A DNA stretch of 64,000 nucleotides from an uncultured Formosa sp. (GTDB taxonomy: Bacteria; Bacteroidota; Bacteroidia; Flavobacteriales; Flavobacteriaceae): the NCBI RefSeq assembly GCF_947500765.1, contig NZ_CANMTH010000010.1, forward strand, positions 62,001-126,000. The letters are read 5' to 3'. A model generated the notes under the pieces. The model made no database searches. It was given only the letters and a program-made list of their open reading frames with translations, and was not told the DNA's origin. Shown here one piece after another: positions 52,235-61,938 of this stretch. Within the stretch, counting starts at the first letter, position 1; each line of letters starts with the position of its first letter. Made by a program: the position numbers and the translations under genes.

Positions 52235-55195
52235 CTAATTAATCTTACTGGATTTTAACCTTAAAGCATTAGCAATAACAGATACCGAACTAAAACTCAT
52301 AGCCAAAGCAGCAATCATGGGTGACAATAAAATACCAAACACCGGATACAACACACCTGCAGCAATAGGAATACCCACCGAATTATAGATTAGTGCGAAA
52401 AACAGATTTTGTTTAATATTTTTCATAACGTTATCACTTAACTTTTTAGCCTTTACAATACCGTGTAAATCGCCCTTTACCAAGGTAATTTCAGCACTTT
52501 CTATAGCGACATCGGTTCCTGTTCCCATAGCTATACCTACATCACTTTTCGCTAAAGCTGGCGCATCGTTTATACCATCGCCTGCCATAGCTACTACTTT
52601 TCCTGAGTTTTGTAAGGCTTCAACTTCACTTAATTTATCTTGTGGTAACATGCCTCCTTTATAATGTGTTAACCCCAATTCCTTAGCTACAGCACTTGCC
52701 GTATTTTCATTATCGCCAGAAAGCATCATCACATCTATGCCTATAGCTTGTAATTCTTGAATGGCTTTTTTACTACTAAATTTAATTTTATCGGCTATAG
52801 TTACATAGCCTTTTAATTCGCCATTTACAGCTAAAAACGATACTGTTTGTCCTTGATTTTGCAACACCGAAATATCTGATTGTACTTCCGGAGATAATGG
52901 TGCTTGTACACTTTCCATCATCACTATATTCCCTAAAAAAACTGTATTATCTTCAAGTACACCTGTTACGCCTTGGCCTGAAACTGAATTAAATTTTAAA
53001 GGTTTTAAAAACGCAATTTGTTTGTCTTTACCATAGGCCACAGTAGCTTCCGCCAACGGATGCTCACTTTGTGTGTTTAAAGATGCAATGTATTGAAGGA
53101 CTTGCGCATCACTAAAATCTTCAGACACACTTTTAACCTGTTGCACGGAAGGTTTCCCTTCTGTTATGGTTCCTGTTTTATCTACTATTAACACATCAAC
53201 TTGATTCATGCGTTCTAAAGCTTCAGCATTTTTAATAAGCACACCATTTTGAGCGCCTTTACCAACGCCAACCATTACCGACATAGGTGTCGCTAAACCA
53301 AGAGCACACGGACAAGCTATAATTAAAACCGCAATGGCATTTACAAAAGCCAAAGCATATTTAGGTTCTGGACCAAAAATAACCCAAAGCACAAAAGTCA
53401 GTATAGAAATACCCACCACTATAGGCACAAAATACCCTGAAATTCTATCGGCTAATTTCTGAATAGGCGCTTGACTTCGACTGGCTTTATTTACCATATC
53501 TACAATTTGAGACAGCAAAGTATCTTCGCCTATTTTTTCAGCTTTCATCAAAAAGGACTGCTTGCCATTTATAGTTCCTGAAGTTACTTGATCGCCTTCC
53601 TCTTTTAATACCGGAATCGGTTCTCCTGTAATCATAGATTCATCAATGGTACTTTCTCCTTCAGTAATCGCCCCATCTACAGGGATTTTATCTCCTGGTT
53701 TCACACGTAAAACATCGCCTAAATTCACGGCATCAATAGATACTTTTTCTTCAACACCATCAACTACACGCACAGCAGTATTAGGTGCTAATTTCAATAA
53801 TTCTTTAACGGCATCGTTGGTACGCTGATGGGCTCTAGCTTCTAAAATTTGCCCCATAAGCACCAAGGTTAAAATTACCGTAGCGGCTTCAAAATACACA
53901 TGAACATTTCCTGACGCGGTTTTAAACTGATCTGGAATACCTTCTGGAAAAAGCAAGCCAAACACACTAAATAACCAAGCGACACCTGCTCCTATACCTA
54001 TTAAAGTAAACATGTTTAAGTTCCATGTTTTTATAGAACGATACGCCCGCTCAAAAAACATCCAAGTCGCATAAAACACAACTGGAAGAGACAATGTAAA
54101 CTGCACCCAATTCCAATATTTTAAAGGCATAAGCTCGTATAAGGGATTATTCGGAATCATCTCCGACATCGCTATTATAAAAATAGGCACCGTAAATCCA
54201 ACTGCCAACCAAAACTTATGAAGGAGCTTTTTATAAGACGGATCTTCATCTGCCTCCTCACCTGCTACAGCTACTAAATCCATACCGCAAATCGGACAAT
54301 CCCCTGGTTCATCCCTAACAATTTCTGGATGCATTGGGCAAGTATAAGTTGTCGCACTAGGTTTTAAACCTTGTTCCTTTACCAAATCCATACCACAAAC
54401 AGGGCAATCTCCAAAAGCATCGTAGGTTTTATCGCCTTCGCAATGCATCGGACAATAATAAGTGCCCTCACCCATATCTTTAGGTTTTAGTTTAGACTTT
54501 GGAGCCTGTCCTAACGGATGAATCGTATAAGTATCGCCATCTGCTTTTAACGCCTTCTGAAACGTCTCGATTGGCAAATGCTTTTTCATGCGAATTGTTG
54601 CTTCGGCTTGGTCTAAATTTACCAACGCTTCGTCTACGCCTTCTACTTCAGATAGTATCTTTTCAACATGACCGCGACACCCATTACAAGTCATGCCCGA
54701 TATTTTATATTTATGTATTATTGCTTCTGAAACTTCTTGCAAACCATCTTCTGTATGAATAGTATAACGATCGCCATCTGCTTTTAACGCCTTCTGAAAC
54801 GTCTCGATTGGCAAATGCTTCTTCATGCGAATTGTTGCTTCGGCTTGGTCTAAATTTACCAACGCTTCGTCTACGCCTTCTACTTCAGATAGTATCTTTT
54901 CAACATGACCGCGACACCCATTACAAGTCATCCCGGCAATGTTATATTTTTGTATTATTGCTTCTGAATCATCTTGCAAACCATCTTCTGTATGAATAGT
55001 ATAACGATCGCCATCTGCTTTTAACGCCTTCTGAAACGTCTCGATTGACAGATGCTTTTTCATGCGAATTGTTGCTTCGGCTTGGTCTAAATTTACCAAC
55101 GCTTCGTCTACGCCTTCTACTTCAGATAGTATCTTTTCAACATGACCGCGACACCCATTACAAGTCATGCCCGATATTTTATATTTATGTGTCAT
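52235..55195 (-). CDS. copA: Copper-type P1B ATPase with three tandem HMA and two HMBD domains
   Basis: 986 residues. Three near-identical HMA domains (4-82, 83-161, 162-226), each with GMTCNGCRGHVEKIL, are followed by two heavy-metal-binding domains (245-272 YYCPMHCEG...CPVCGMDL; 283-310 YTCPMHPEI...CPICGMDL). The ATPase core contains GESTIDESMITGEP, the transport motif IACPCALGLATPM, the phosphorylation site VDKTGTITEGKP, SEHPLAEA and GDGINDAPALAKSDV. CPC plus GMTCxxC points to Cu(I)/Ag(I) export into the periplasm, where the CusCBA-like pump can act. Five metal sites ahead of the core is more than the usual one or two. Confidence 0.94.
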   Translation of the reverse strand: MTHKYKISGMTCNGCRGHVEKILSEVEGVDEALVNLDQAEATIRMKKHLSIETFQKALKADGDRYTIHTEDGLQDDSEAIIQKYNIAGMTCNGCRGHVEKILSEVEGVDEALVNLDQAEATIRMKKHLPIETFQKALKADGDRYTIHTEDGLQEVSEAIIHKYKISGMTCNGCRGHVEKILSEVEGVDEALVNLDQAEATIRMKKHLPIETFQKALKADGDTYTIHPLGQAPKSKLKPKDMGEGTYYCPMHCEGDKTYDAFGDCPVCGMDLVKEQGLKPSATTYTCPMHPEIVRDEPGDCPICGMDLVAVAGEEADEDPSYKKLLHKFWLAVGFTVPIFIIAMSEMIPNNPLYELMPLKYWNWVQFTLSLPVVFYATWMFFERAYRSIKTWNLNMFTLIGIGAGVAWLFSVFGLLFPEGIPDQFKTASGNVHVYFEAATVILTLVLMGQILEARAHQRTNDAVKELLKLAPNTAVRVVDGVEEKVSIDAVNLGDVLRVKPGDKIPVDGAITEGESTIDESMITGEPIPVLKEEGDQVTSGTINGKQSFLMKAEKIGEDTLLSQIVDMVNKASRSQAPIQKLADRISGYFVPIVVGISILTFVLWVIFGPEPKYALAFVNAIAVLIIACPCALGLATPMSVMVGVGKGAQNGVLIKNAEALERMNQVDVLIVDKTGTITEGKPSVQQVKSVSEDFSDAQVLQYIASLNTQSEHPLAEATVAYGKDKQIAFLKPLKFNSVSGQGVTGVLEDNTVFLGNIVMMESVQAPLSPEVQSDISVLQNQGQTVSFLAVNGELKGYVTIADKIKFSSKKAIQELQAIGIDVMMLSGDNENTASAVAKELGLTHYKGGMLPQDKLSEVEALQNSGKVVAMAGDGINDAPALAKSDVGIAMGTGTDVAIESAEITLVKGDLHGIVKAKKLSDNVMKNIKQNLFFALIYNSVGIPIAAGVLYPVFGILLSPMIAALAMSFSSVSVIANALRLKSSKIN
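54518..54712 (-). repeat. Third copy of the 237-bp HMA-encoding tandem repeat (truncated)
   Basis: Encodes ATPase residues 162-226. It is nearly base-identical to the first two copies but ends at TYTIH, where the sequence diverges into the HMBD region. Confidence 0.85.
54713..54949 (-). repeat. Second copy of the 237-bp HMA-encoding tandem repeat
   Basis: Encodes residues 83-161. It differs from copy 1 at only around ten bases, clustered at the copy ends (KYNIAG instead of KYKISG). Confidence 0.85.
54950..55186 (-). repeat. First copy of the 237-bp HMA-encoding tandem repeat
   Basis: Encodes residues 4-82. The exact 237-bp spacing of identical blocks (for example the codons for GMTCNGC) shows an in-frame tandem duplication. 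Confidence 0.85.
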
Positions 55196-55265
55196 ATGTT
55201 TTTAACTTTACACTATAAAATTACCACTTAAACCTCAACTCGGTTTGTATTATTATGGATGATGT

Positions 55266-55829
55266 TTATATAATTTTGTCGATGGTTTTTCTATTCCATT
55301 GTTCAGATGCCTTATAAGTACTCATAGACATACCTGTAATTGTTTTAAACTGATGGGCTAAATGACTACTACTGGTATAGCCCAAAACCTGAGCTATTTC
55401 GGTAAATTGTAATTGCCCCAATTGCAACAGCTCTTTTACCTTTTCTATTTTTAATTGAATGAAATATTTCTCTATAGTAATTCCCATGGTTTTACTAAAC
55501 AACTTACTAATTGCCGAATAGTCTTTTGAAATCCGTTTTGTTAGTACTTCAGATATATTTACATAAACTTCCAACGGAGCATCTAAAACCTCTATAAGTG
55601 CCGTTTTAACCTGCTCAATTAAAATATCATCCTCACTTTTAATTAATTCGAAACCTTTTTCGTGAAGATTAGCCTTTAAAGCAGCATACGTTTTAGCATC
55701 TATTTCTTCTATAACTACATCTCCTAAAGTCAATTTATACAACGGAATATCCATAGCAGCAAGCTGTGCGGTTACAGATTGTTTACAACGCTCGCAAACC
55801 ATGTTTTTTATAAAAATATGTTGTTTCAT
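55266..55829 (-). CDS. AraC-family regulator with N-terminal HMA-like metal-sensing domain
   Basis: 187 residues. The N-terminal HMA-like fold (1-70) has a Cys12-x-x-Cys15 site (NMVCERCKQSV). An AraC-type double HTH follows (about 85-180; ISKLFSKTMGITIEKYFIQL, FTEIAQVLGYTSSSHLAHQF, KTITGMSMSTYK). The union of a Cu-type CxxC domain with AraC DNA binding suggests direct metal-responsive control of the operon in which it sits. It lies 33 bp after DUF3347 and 70 bp before copA. Short 10-bp repeats at the operon start are possible targets (inference). Confidence 0.88.
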   Translation of the reverse strand: MKQHIFIKNMVCERCKQSVTAQLAAMDIPLYKLTLGDVVIEEIDAKTYAALKANLHEKGFELIKSEDDILIEQVKTALIEVLDAPLEVYVNISEVLTKRISKDYSAISKLFSKTMGITIEKYFIQLKIEKVKELLQLGQLQFTEIAQVLGYTSSSHLAHQFKTITGMSMSTYKASEQWNRKTIDKII

Positions 55830-55862
55830 AAGATGTGTCTGTTGTATAAATTATTAAGTATA

Positions 55863-56387
55863 TTATTTTAAAGTACTTTCTACTATACCACAACGCAACA
55901 TTTTGTCGCCATAATACGGATTGTTAATCTGTTTTTCTACAGCAAACCAATTTGCGCCTCCCTTTAATGCCATCGGACAATTTTGCTCGTAAATTTCACC
56001 CGATGCTAAACTAGCAACTAAAATCGGTTTTAATAATGTTGTTAAATCTGAAAACTGTTCACGTTGTTTTGCAATATCAGATTCTAAGGCAATACGTGTT
56101 GCCAAAGCTTTAACCTCTGGATTTTCGGTTGTATTTGCAATCAGTTCTGCTCCTTGTTTAGCATCTACAGCATCTGTTTTTACTAATGCTGTTTTTAAAT
56201 GTAAATAATGCTGAAAAGTAGCCGCTACAGCTGCATCTTTAAATTCTGGACTAGATTGTTTTACATCGGCTTCTGCAACCTCCTGATGTGCTACTCCTGC
56301 TTCTTTGGTTTCATTTTTACATGAAACTACAGAAAATAAAGCTATGGCTAATACCGTTATACTGATTATTTGTTTTACGTTTTTCAT
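55863..56387 (-). CDS. DUF3347 lipoprotein of the metal-efflux operon
   Basis: 174 residues with a lipoprotein signal ending SVVSC (Cys about 23). DUF3347 fills most of the mature part (VAATFQHYLHLKTALVKTDA) and ends with NCPMALKGGANWFAVEKQIN and MLRCGIVES. The Cys/Met-rich ends match the C-terminus of the CusB-like protein in the same operon, so this is a stand-alone version of that domain, probably a periplasmic metal carrier (inference). Confidence 0.85.
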   Translation of the reverse strand: MKNVKQIISITVLAIALFSVVSCKNETKEAGVAHQEVAEADVKQSSPEFKDAAVAATFQHYLHLKTALVKTDAVDAKQGAELIANTTENPEVKALATRIALESDIAKQREQFSDLTTLLKPILVASLASGEIYEQNCPMALKGGANWFAVEKQINNPYYGDKMLRCGIVESTLK

Positions 56388-56413
56388 AATTTAAAAGGTG
56401 TTTTTCGTTTAAT

Positions 56414-57652
56414 TTATTGGGTTAAATAATTAATTATTGTTTGTTGTTTATAATATAATTTTATAGATTCTATACGGCTAATTTCATACTTCAACTGAAG
56501 GTCTTCAATGTCTAATACATCATCAAAATCAATCATGCCCGTTTCATAACTCTTTAATAAAATATCTTGCGCATTTTTAGCTTGTTCTAAATTTTTAATT
56601 TGTGTTTTAAAACGTATTAGAGCCGAATTTCGTTGTTTTATAGCCGTATCTAATACAGCCATTAAATTATTTTTTTTGTCTTGTTTCTGAACTTTATAAG
56701 TCTCTTTCTGAATGGTATTCTGAACACTTTTAGATTTATATTTAGAATTAAAAATAGGAATAGACACCGAAACCATAGGCACAAAAACATCATTTCCGCT
56801 ATGTACTACATCTAAATCCCGACGTTCTTCAATTGCAATATAATCCAATCCAAAACCTAGTGTAGGCGCACGCTCTTTCTGATTTAATAAGTCGGATTGT
56901 TCTACAGATTCATACAATTTATCGTACTGTAATAATTCAGGATGCAAATTAGTGATTTCATCTAATTCTAACACCTCCTCCTCCGGCATTTCTAAGTTTG
57001 ATGTTACTAAAATAACTTGCGATTTATCCCGATTTAAATCTAAATTAATTTGAGTTTGAACGGCTAAATAGTCTTGTTTTAAAAGGGCTATACGTTCTGA
57101 AATCTCATTGCCTCGCATTTGTAATTTTAAGACATCTACTACCGAAGCTTTCCCCACTTCAAGACTTGTTAATGCTAAAACTTCATACTGTTTCAAAATC
57201 GTAATCTGCTCTTCCAAAACGTCTTGCTTTAAAGTATTTGCCCATAATTCATAATAATTCTGAGAAATAGACATCACCAATTTACGTTGTGCAATCGCAA
57301 TACTCTCGTACTGCGCATCGGCAAGTGATGATGCATAATTTTCTCGAGCGGTTATAGATCCAAACCAAGGTAATTTTTGTACTACAGAGGCTTTAATTTT
57401 CTGATTTCCTGTACGGGTTTCTAACGGCGTTGCAAAATAACCAAAACTAAATTCTGTATTCGGAATCACTTGTACTTCGTTTACTTTTTCTGTTGCCAAT
57501 TTGTATTGTAAATCGGCTTGTTCTACATTTGTATTTTGCTGCAATCCCACACGAATAAGCTGCTCTAAATCTTGTGCTTGCACGTTAAAACGTATTACAG
57601 CACAAAACATTAGTAAAAAGGATTGCAACATATTTTTTTGATATCTCTTCAT
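56414..57652 (-). CDS. TolC-family outer-membrane channel (CusC-like)
   Basis: 412 residues with a signal peptide ending NVQAQ. Two outer-membrane-efflux repeats (about 30-210 and 230-410) contain LIRVGLQQNTNVEQADLQY, SVVQKLPWFGSITARENYAS and IQKETYKVQKQDKKNN. It is not a lipoprotein, unlike the channel of the multidrug pump at 24304. It lies 5 bp after the CusA-like gene and completes the metal efflux complex with the CusB-like adaptor. Confidence 0.92.
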   Translation of the reverse strand: MKRYQKNMLQSFLLMFCAVIRFNVQAQDLEQLIRVGLQQNTNVEQADLQYKLATEKVNEVQVIPNTEFSFGYFATPLETRTGNQKIKASVVQKLPWFGSITARENYASSLADAQYESIAIAQRKLVMSISQNYYELWANTLKQDVLEEQITILKQYEVLALTSLEVGKASVVDVLKLQMRGNEISERIALLKQDYLAVQTQINLDLNRDKSQVILVTSNLEMPEEEVLELDEITNLHPELLQYDKLYESVEQSDLLNQKERAPTLGFGLDYIAIEERRDLDVVHSGNDVFVPMVSVSIPIFNSKYKSKSVQNTIQKETYKVQKQDKKNNLMAVLDTAIKQRNSALIRFKTQIKNLEQAKNAQDILLKSYETGMIDFDDVLDIEDLQLKYEISRIESIKLYYKQQTIINYLTQ

Positions 57653-57657
57653 GTCTC

Positions 57658-60600
57658 TTAGGCTAATTTGGTTTGTTTTACTTTAATCATATACTCCTGT
57701 TTCCAACTGTATAATACGGGAACAATAAAATAAGAAGTAATATCTATAATCATACCTCCAAATACAGGAATAGACATCGGAATCATAATATCACTACCAC
57801 GCCCCGTTGATGTTAACACAGGCAACAAGGCCAAAATGGTTGTCGCTGTTGTCATTAAACACGGACGAATACGTTTCTCTGCGGCTCGTACTGCAGCCTC
57901 TCGAATATGCTTAACATCTTGTGGGTTTTCAGACGCAAAAGATTGGGTTAAATAAGTTGCCATAATCACACCATCGTCTGTAGCGATACCAAACAATGCA
58001 ATAAAACCAACCCAAACCGCAACACTTAAATGAATAGGATGCATTTGAAATAAGTCTCTTAAATTTTCTCCAAACACACTAAAGTTTAAAAACCAATCTT
58101 GCCCATACAACCACATCATGATAAATCCGCCGGCGAATGCTACAGAAATCCCTGTAAATACCATAAAAGAGGTCGATACCGATTTAAACTGAAAATACAA
58201 AATCAGGAATATAATCGCTAATGCTAAAGGCACCACAACGCGTAAGGTTTGTTCTGCACGTAACTGATTTTCGTAAGTGCCGGTAAACTGATACGTAATT
58301 CCCTTCGGAATAACCAATTCGCCACTTTTAATCTTATCTTTAATTAACTGCTGAGCTGTTTCCACCACATGAACTTCGGCAAAACCATCTAACTTATCGA
58401 ACAGTACATAACCCACTAAAAAGGTATCTTCACTTTTAATAACTTGTGGCCCTTGCTCGTATCTTATGGTTGCCAATTCACTTAAAGGCACAGGGCTTCC
58501 TTGAGCAACGGGAATATAAATATCATTTAAATCGTCTGGACTAGACCGTAACTCTCTAGGATAACGCACTCGCACGCCGTAACGCTCCCTACCTTCAATA
58601 GTTTGGGTTAGCACCATACCGCCAACAGCAACTTTTAACTCATTCTGAACCGTCTCTACAGACACCCCATAACGGGCTAATTTTTGGCGATCAATATCAA
58701 TAAGCAAATAGGGTTTTCCAACTATCCGATCGGCAAACACGGCTTCTTTTCTTACACCTTCTGCGCTTTTAAGAATGGATTCTAATGCTTTACCAAAAGC
58801 TTCAATCTCATTTAAATCTTGTCCTTTAATCTTAATTCCCATAGGGGCGCGCATGCCTGTTTGCAACATAATTAGTCGCGTTTCTATGGGTTGTAATTTT
58901 GGTGCTGAAGTGACGCCTGGTAAATTAGTTTTTGAAATAATTGCATTCCAAATATCATCAGACGATTTAATTTCTGGACGCCAGTTTCTGTAATATTCAC
59001 CAGTTTCATCTGAAATTAAATCATCTGCACTAACTTTAAGTTGAGTCGACAGGATTCCTTTTGAAACTTTAGCTGTGTTATACGATTCTGAAACATTCAC
59101 ATTAAAGACTATACGCCCATCTTTCAATATAAAACCGCCATCTTCATTCACTTTATAACGTGCACGTTTACCTTCGCCATTCAACATATATTCCGGTTTA
59201 TACTGAATAATATTTTCGTACATCGATAAAGGCGCAGGGTCTAAAGCAGATTCTGTTCGACCTGCTTTTCCAACTACTGTTTCTATTTCAGGAATACGCG
59301 CTACAGCCATATCTAACTGCTGAAGCACCCGCTTGTTTTCGGCAACACCTGCATGCGACATAGACGTGGGCATGAGTAAAAAAGAGCCTTCATTTAAAGA
59401 CGGCATAAACTCTTTACCTGTGTTTTTCATAATTAAAAAACCTAGTACCACTATGGTTGTTGGAACCAATAAAAACAATACTTTATGGGCTAAAGCCCAT
59501 CGTAATAATTGTGAATAATAGCGTTTAAAAAACGAGAAAAATCCAAGTAACCCAAAGCAAATTACTGAAACAAAAATCAAATTAATCATTAAGCTTCTAG
59601 ACACACCTAGTGGCCTCCAATATTCGGCCAATAAAAAGACAATCGTTACGGCTACAATAACACTATTAATGATATTAATACGCGTTGCAGACCAATTGTA
59701 TCTCTGTTTTAAAAAACCTATAATTCCAAAAGCAACCAATATGCCCCCAACATAATAGCCCATAAAAACAGCCCACAAACCTAATCCAATTAAAATAATA
59801 TTAATCACCATCTTCAACGTAGTCTTAATCCGTCTTTTTCGGAATAAAAACGCTGCAAATGGCGGAATTAAAAACAAAGCCACAATAACAGAAGCGGTCA
59901 ATGCCATCGTTTTTGTAAACGCAAGCGGTCTAAATAGTTTCCCTTCAGCACCCACCATGGTAAATACGGGTATAAAACTAATAATAGTCGTTGCTACCGC
60001 AGTAAGTATCGCACCCGAAACTTCGGCTGTAGCATTATAAACCACTTCATTAATTGGTGCATCTTCCTCATTTTCATCAAGGTGTCGTATTATATTTTCG
60101 GCTAGAATTACACCTACATCTACCATCGTTCCTATAGCTATTGCAATACCAGATAACGCGACAATATTGGCACTAACATTAAAAATTTTCATAGCAACAA
60201 ATACCATAAGCACGGCAACCGGCAATAACCCAGAAATTAAAACAGATGCTCTTAAATTAAATACCATAACAACAATCACTAAAATAGTAATCAAGACTTC
60301 TAAAGTTAAGGCCTCATCTAGTGTATTCAACGTTTCTTTTATAAGCACTGTTCTGTCATAAAATGGCACCACCGTCAGTTGTGAAATCGTTCCATCAGCT
60401 AGTACTTTTGATGGTAAACCGCTATGCATGTCTGCAATTTTTTGCTTCACATTAGTAATCACTTCCATAGGATTGGCACCATATCTTGCAACAACAACAC
60501 CCCCAACAACCTCAGCACCTTCTTTATCAAGAATACCACGTCTCGCTTCGGGTCCTAAAACAACATGCGCAATGTCTTTTATACGGATAGATTTAAAATC

Positions 60601-61407
60601 TGTAGACGACACAACCGCATTTTCTATATCTGCTATTGATTTTACATACCCCAAGCCACGTACTAAATATTCTGCTTGATTAATCTCTAAAGTTTGCGCG
60701 CCAATATCTTGATTAGAACTTTTTATCGCTTTCACCACATTTTGAAGCGAAATGTTATATTGCTTCATCAATTCTGGATTCACATCAATTTGATATTCCT
60801 GAACATAGCCACCAATAGAAGCGACTTCAGACACACCGCTTGCCGATGACAAACCGTACTTTACAAAATAATCTTGAATGCTTCGCAACTCCTGTAAATC
60901 CCAACCTCCTGTAACATTACCGTCTTTATCTCGACCTTCTAAGGTGTACCAAAAAATCTGTCCCAATCCCGTTGCATCTGGTCCTAAAGCAGGTTTTACT
61001 TCTGCAGGTAATAATCCGCTGGGTAAGGCATTCAATTTTTCAAGAATCCGACTACGACTCCAATAAAACTCAATATCTTCATCAAAAATGATATAAATAC
61101 TAGACACCCCAAACATCGAAGAACTTCTAATGGTTTTTACACCAGGAATACCCAATAAAGTCGTAGTAAGTGGGTAGGTAATTTGATCTTCTATATCCTG
61201 AGGGGAACGCCCGTCCCATTTGGTAAATATTATTTGTTGATTTTCTCCAATATCTGGAATCGCATCTACAGCTACCGGATCACTTGGTAAAATACCTGTG
61301 TCCCAACCAAAAGGCGAATTTACGACTCCCCAACCCACAAACAACGCGAGCATTAACACAGCAACTAACTTATTTTCTATTAAAAATTTTATGCTTCTAT
61401 TCAGCAT
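57658..61407 (-). CDS. cusA: CusA/CzcA-family heavy-metal RND pump, enlarged
   Basis: 1249 residues; E. coli CusA has 1047. The family signature regions are AVDAIPDIGENQQIIFTKWD, GRSPQDIEDQITYPL, IAIAIGTMVDVGVILAENII, TKTMALTASVIVALFLIPPF and ATDDGVIMATYLTQSF. Near residues 525-625, between the helix 6 region and the second half, there is an insertion with four or five extra hydrophobic segments (LKMVINIILIGLGLWAVFMG, INSVIVAVTIVFLL, LMINLIFVSVICFGLLGFFS). It exports Cu(I)/Ag(I) or related cations from periplasm to outside. It leads the core of the operon. Confidence 0.94.
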   Translation of the reverse strand: MLNRSIKFLIENKLVAVLMLALFVGWGVVNSPFGWDTGILPSDPVAVDAIPDIGENQQIIFTKWDGRSPQDIEDQITYPLTTTLLGIPGVKTIRSSSMFGVSSIYIIFDEDIEFYWSRSRILEKLNALPSGLLPAEVKPALGPDATGLGQIFWYTLEGRDKDGNVTGGWDLQELRSIQDYFVKYGLSSASGVSEVASIGGYVQEYQIDVNPELMKQYNISLQNVVKAIKSSNQDIGAQTLEINQAEYLVRGLGYVKSIADIENAVVSSTDFKSIRIKDIAHVVLGPEARRGILDKEGAEVVGGVVVARYGANPMEVITNVKQKIADMHSGLPSKVLADGTISQLTVVPFYDRTVLIKETLNTLDEALTLEVLITILVIVVMVFNLRASVLISGLLPVAVLMVFVAMKIFNVSANIVALSGIAIAIGTMVDVGVILAENIIRHLDENEEDAPINEVVYNATAEVSGAILTAVATTIISFIPVFTMVGAEGKLFRPLAFTKTMALTASVIVALFLIPPFAAFLFRKRRIKTTLKMVINIILIGLGLWAVFMGYYVGGILVAFGIIGFLKQRYNWSATRINIINSVIVAVTIVFLLAEYWRPLGVSRSLMINLIFVSVICFGLLGFFSFFKRYYSQLLRWALAHKVLFLLVPTTIVVLGFLIMKNTGKEFMPSLNEGSFLLMPTSMSHAGVAENKRVLQQLDMAVARIPEIETVVGKAGRTESALDPAPLSMYENIIQYKPEYMLNGEGKRARYKVNEDGGFILKDGRIVFNVNVSESYNTAKVSKGILSTQLKVSADDLISDETGEYYRNWRPEIKSSDDIWNAIISKTNLPGVTSAPKLQPIETRLIMLQTGMRAPMGIKIKGQDLNEIEAFGKALESILKSAEGVRKEAVFADRIVGKPYLLIDIDRQKLARYGVSVETVQNELKVAVGGMVLTQTIEGRERYGVRVRYPRELRSSPDDLNDIYIPVAQGSPVPLSELATIRYEQGPQVIKSEDTFLVGYVLFDKLDGFAEVHVVETAQQLIKDKIKSGELVIPKGITYQFTGTYENQLRAEQTLRVVVPLALAIIFLILYFQFKSVSTSFMVFTGISVAFAGGFIMMWLYGQDWFLNFSVFGENLRDLFQMHPIHLSVAVWVGFIALFGIATDDGVIMATYLTQSFASENPQDVKHIREAAVRAAEKRIRPCLMTTATTILALLPVLTSTGRGSDIMIPMSIPVFGGMIIDITSYFIVPVLYSWKQEYMIKVKQTKLA

Positions 61408-61504
61408 GATTTAGATATAAACAATTAAACATAGGAAAATGAACCGCACAAAACGGTTCTGCTTTAACTTGTGGTTAAAACATGTTTTTAGTGTTTAAAA
61501 AAAA

Positions 61505-61918
61505 TCAGATTAAGAAAGTCTCGTAATCCACTTGAATATCGGAAACGAGTATAGGCGGATGGTAATCCTGAAATGGTGTAACGTGTTTTGGTAACGTTTC
61601 AAATAATGAATGATACGCATACACAAACGTGGTAAGAAATAATTGATTATCGACAGTGAGCTGACTTGGAGACAATTTCAATTCATTTTGCCCATCTACC
61701 ACAACTTTATGGTCTGTACAACATCCTTGTTTGGTGATCGATGATTTTAAAGGCAAGTTTTGCATGCTTTCCATGCCACAAGTTGTCGCATTAGTATTTA
61801 AAGCCACGTCTACCAAAGTATCTCCACAATAATGCATATCTACACTAAAAGACAAGGTAGATATCAGGACCACAAAGGCCATAAAAATCGCTATTATATT
61901 GTGAAAAATGGTTTTCAT
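61505..61918 (-). CDS. HYC_CC_PP family protein
   Basis: 137 residues with an N-terminal membrane/signal segment (IIAIFMAFVVLISTLSFSVD) and the three hallmarks of this family: HYCGD (residue about 29), GCCTDH (about 67) and YHPPI near the C-terminus. Members recur beside copper and heavy-metal efflux genes in Bacteroidota; the Cys/His residues suggest metal handling in the periplasm. Function is unproven. It is the first gene of the operon, 97 bp before the CusA-like gene. Confidence 0.85.
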   Translation of the reverse strand: MKTIFHNIIAIFMAFVVLISTLSFSVDMHYCGDTLVDVALNTNATTCGMESMQNLPLKSSITKQGCCTDHKVVVDGQNELKLSPSQLTVDNQLFLTTFVYAYHSLFETLPKHVTPFQDYHPPILVSDIQVDYETFLI

Positions 61919-61925
61919 ACAAATG

Positions 61926-61933
61926 CAAAATTA
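61926..61933 (-). promoter_or_regulatory. Candidate -7 box TAATTTTG of the metal operon
   Basis: A TAnnTTTG match only 7 bp upstream of the first start codon. If used, the transcript would be almost leaderless, so the call is tentative. Confidence 0.35.
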
Positions 61934-61938
61934 CTAAT

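Noticed and set aside
54499..54999. Two similar plus-strand ORFs of 87 and 63 codons
   Set aside because: They are antisense shadows of the HMA repeats and repeat only because the sense gene does.
54518..55186. Regular 237-bp repeats that could be read as a CRISPR-like or satellite array
   Set aside because: The repeats are in frame inside the copper ATPase and encode HMA domains; there are no unique spacers.
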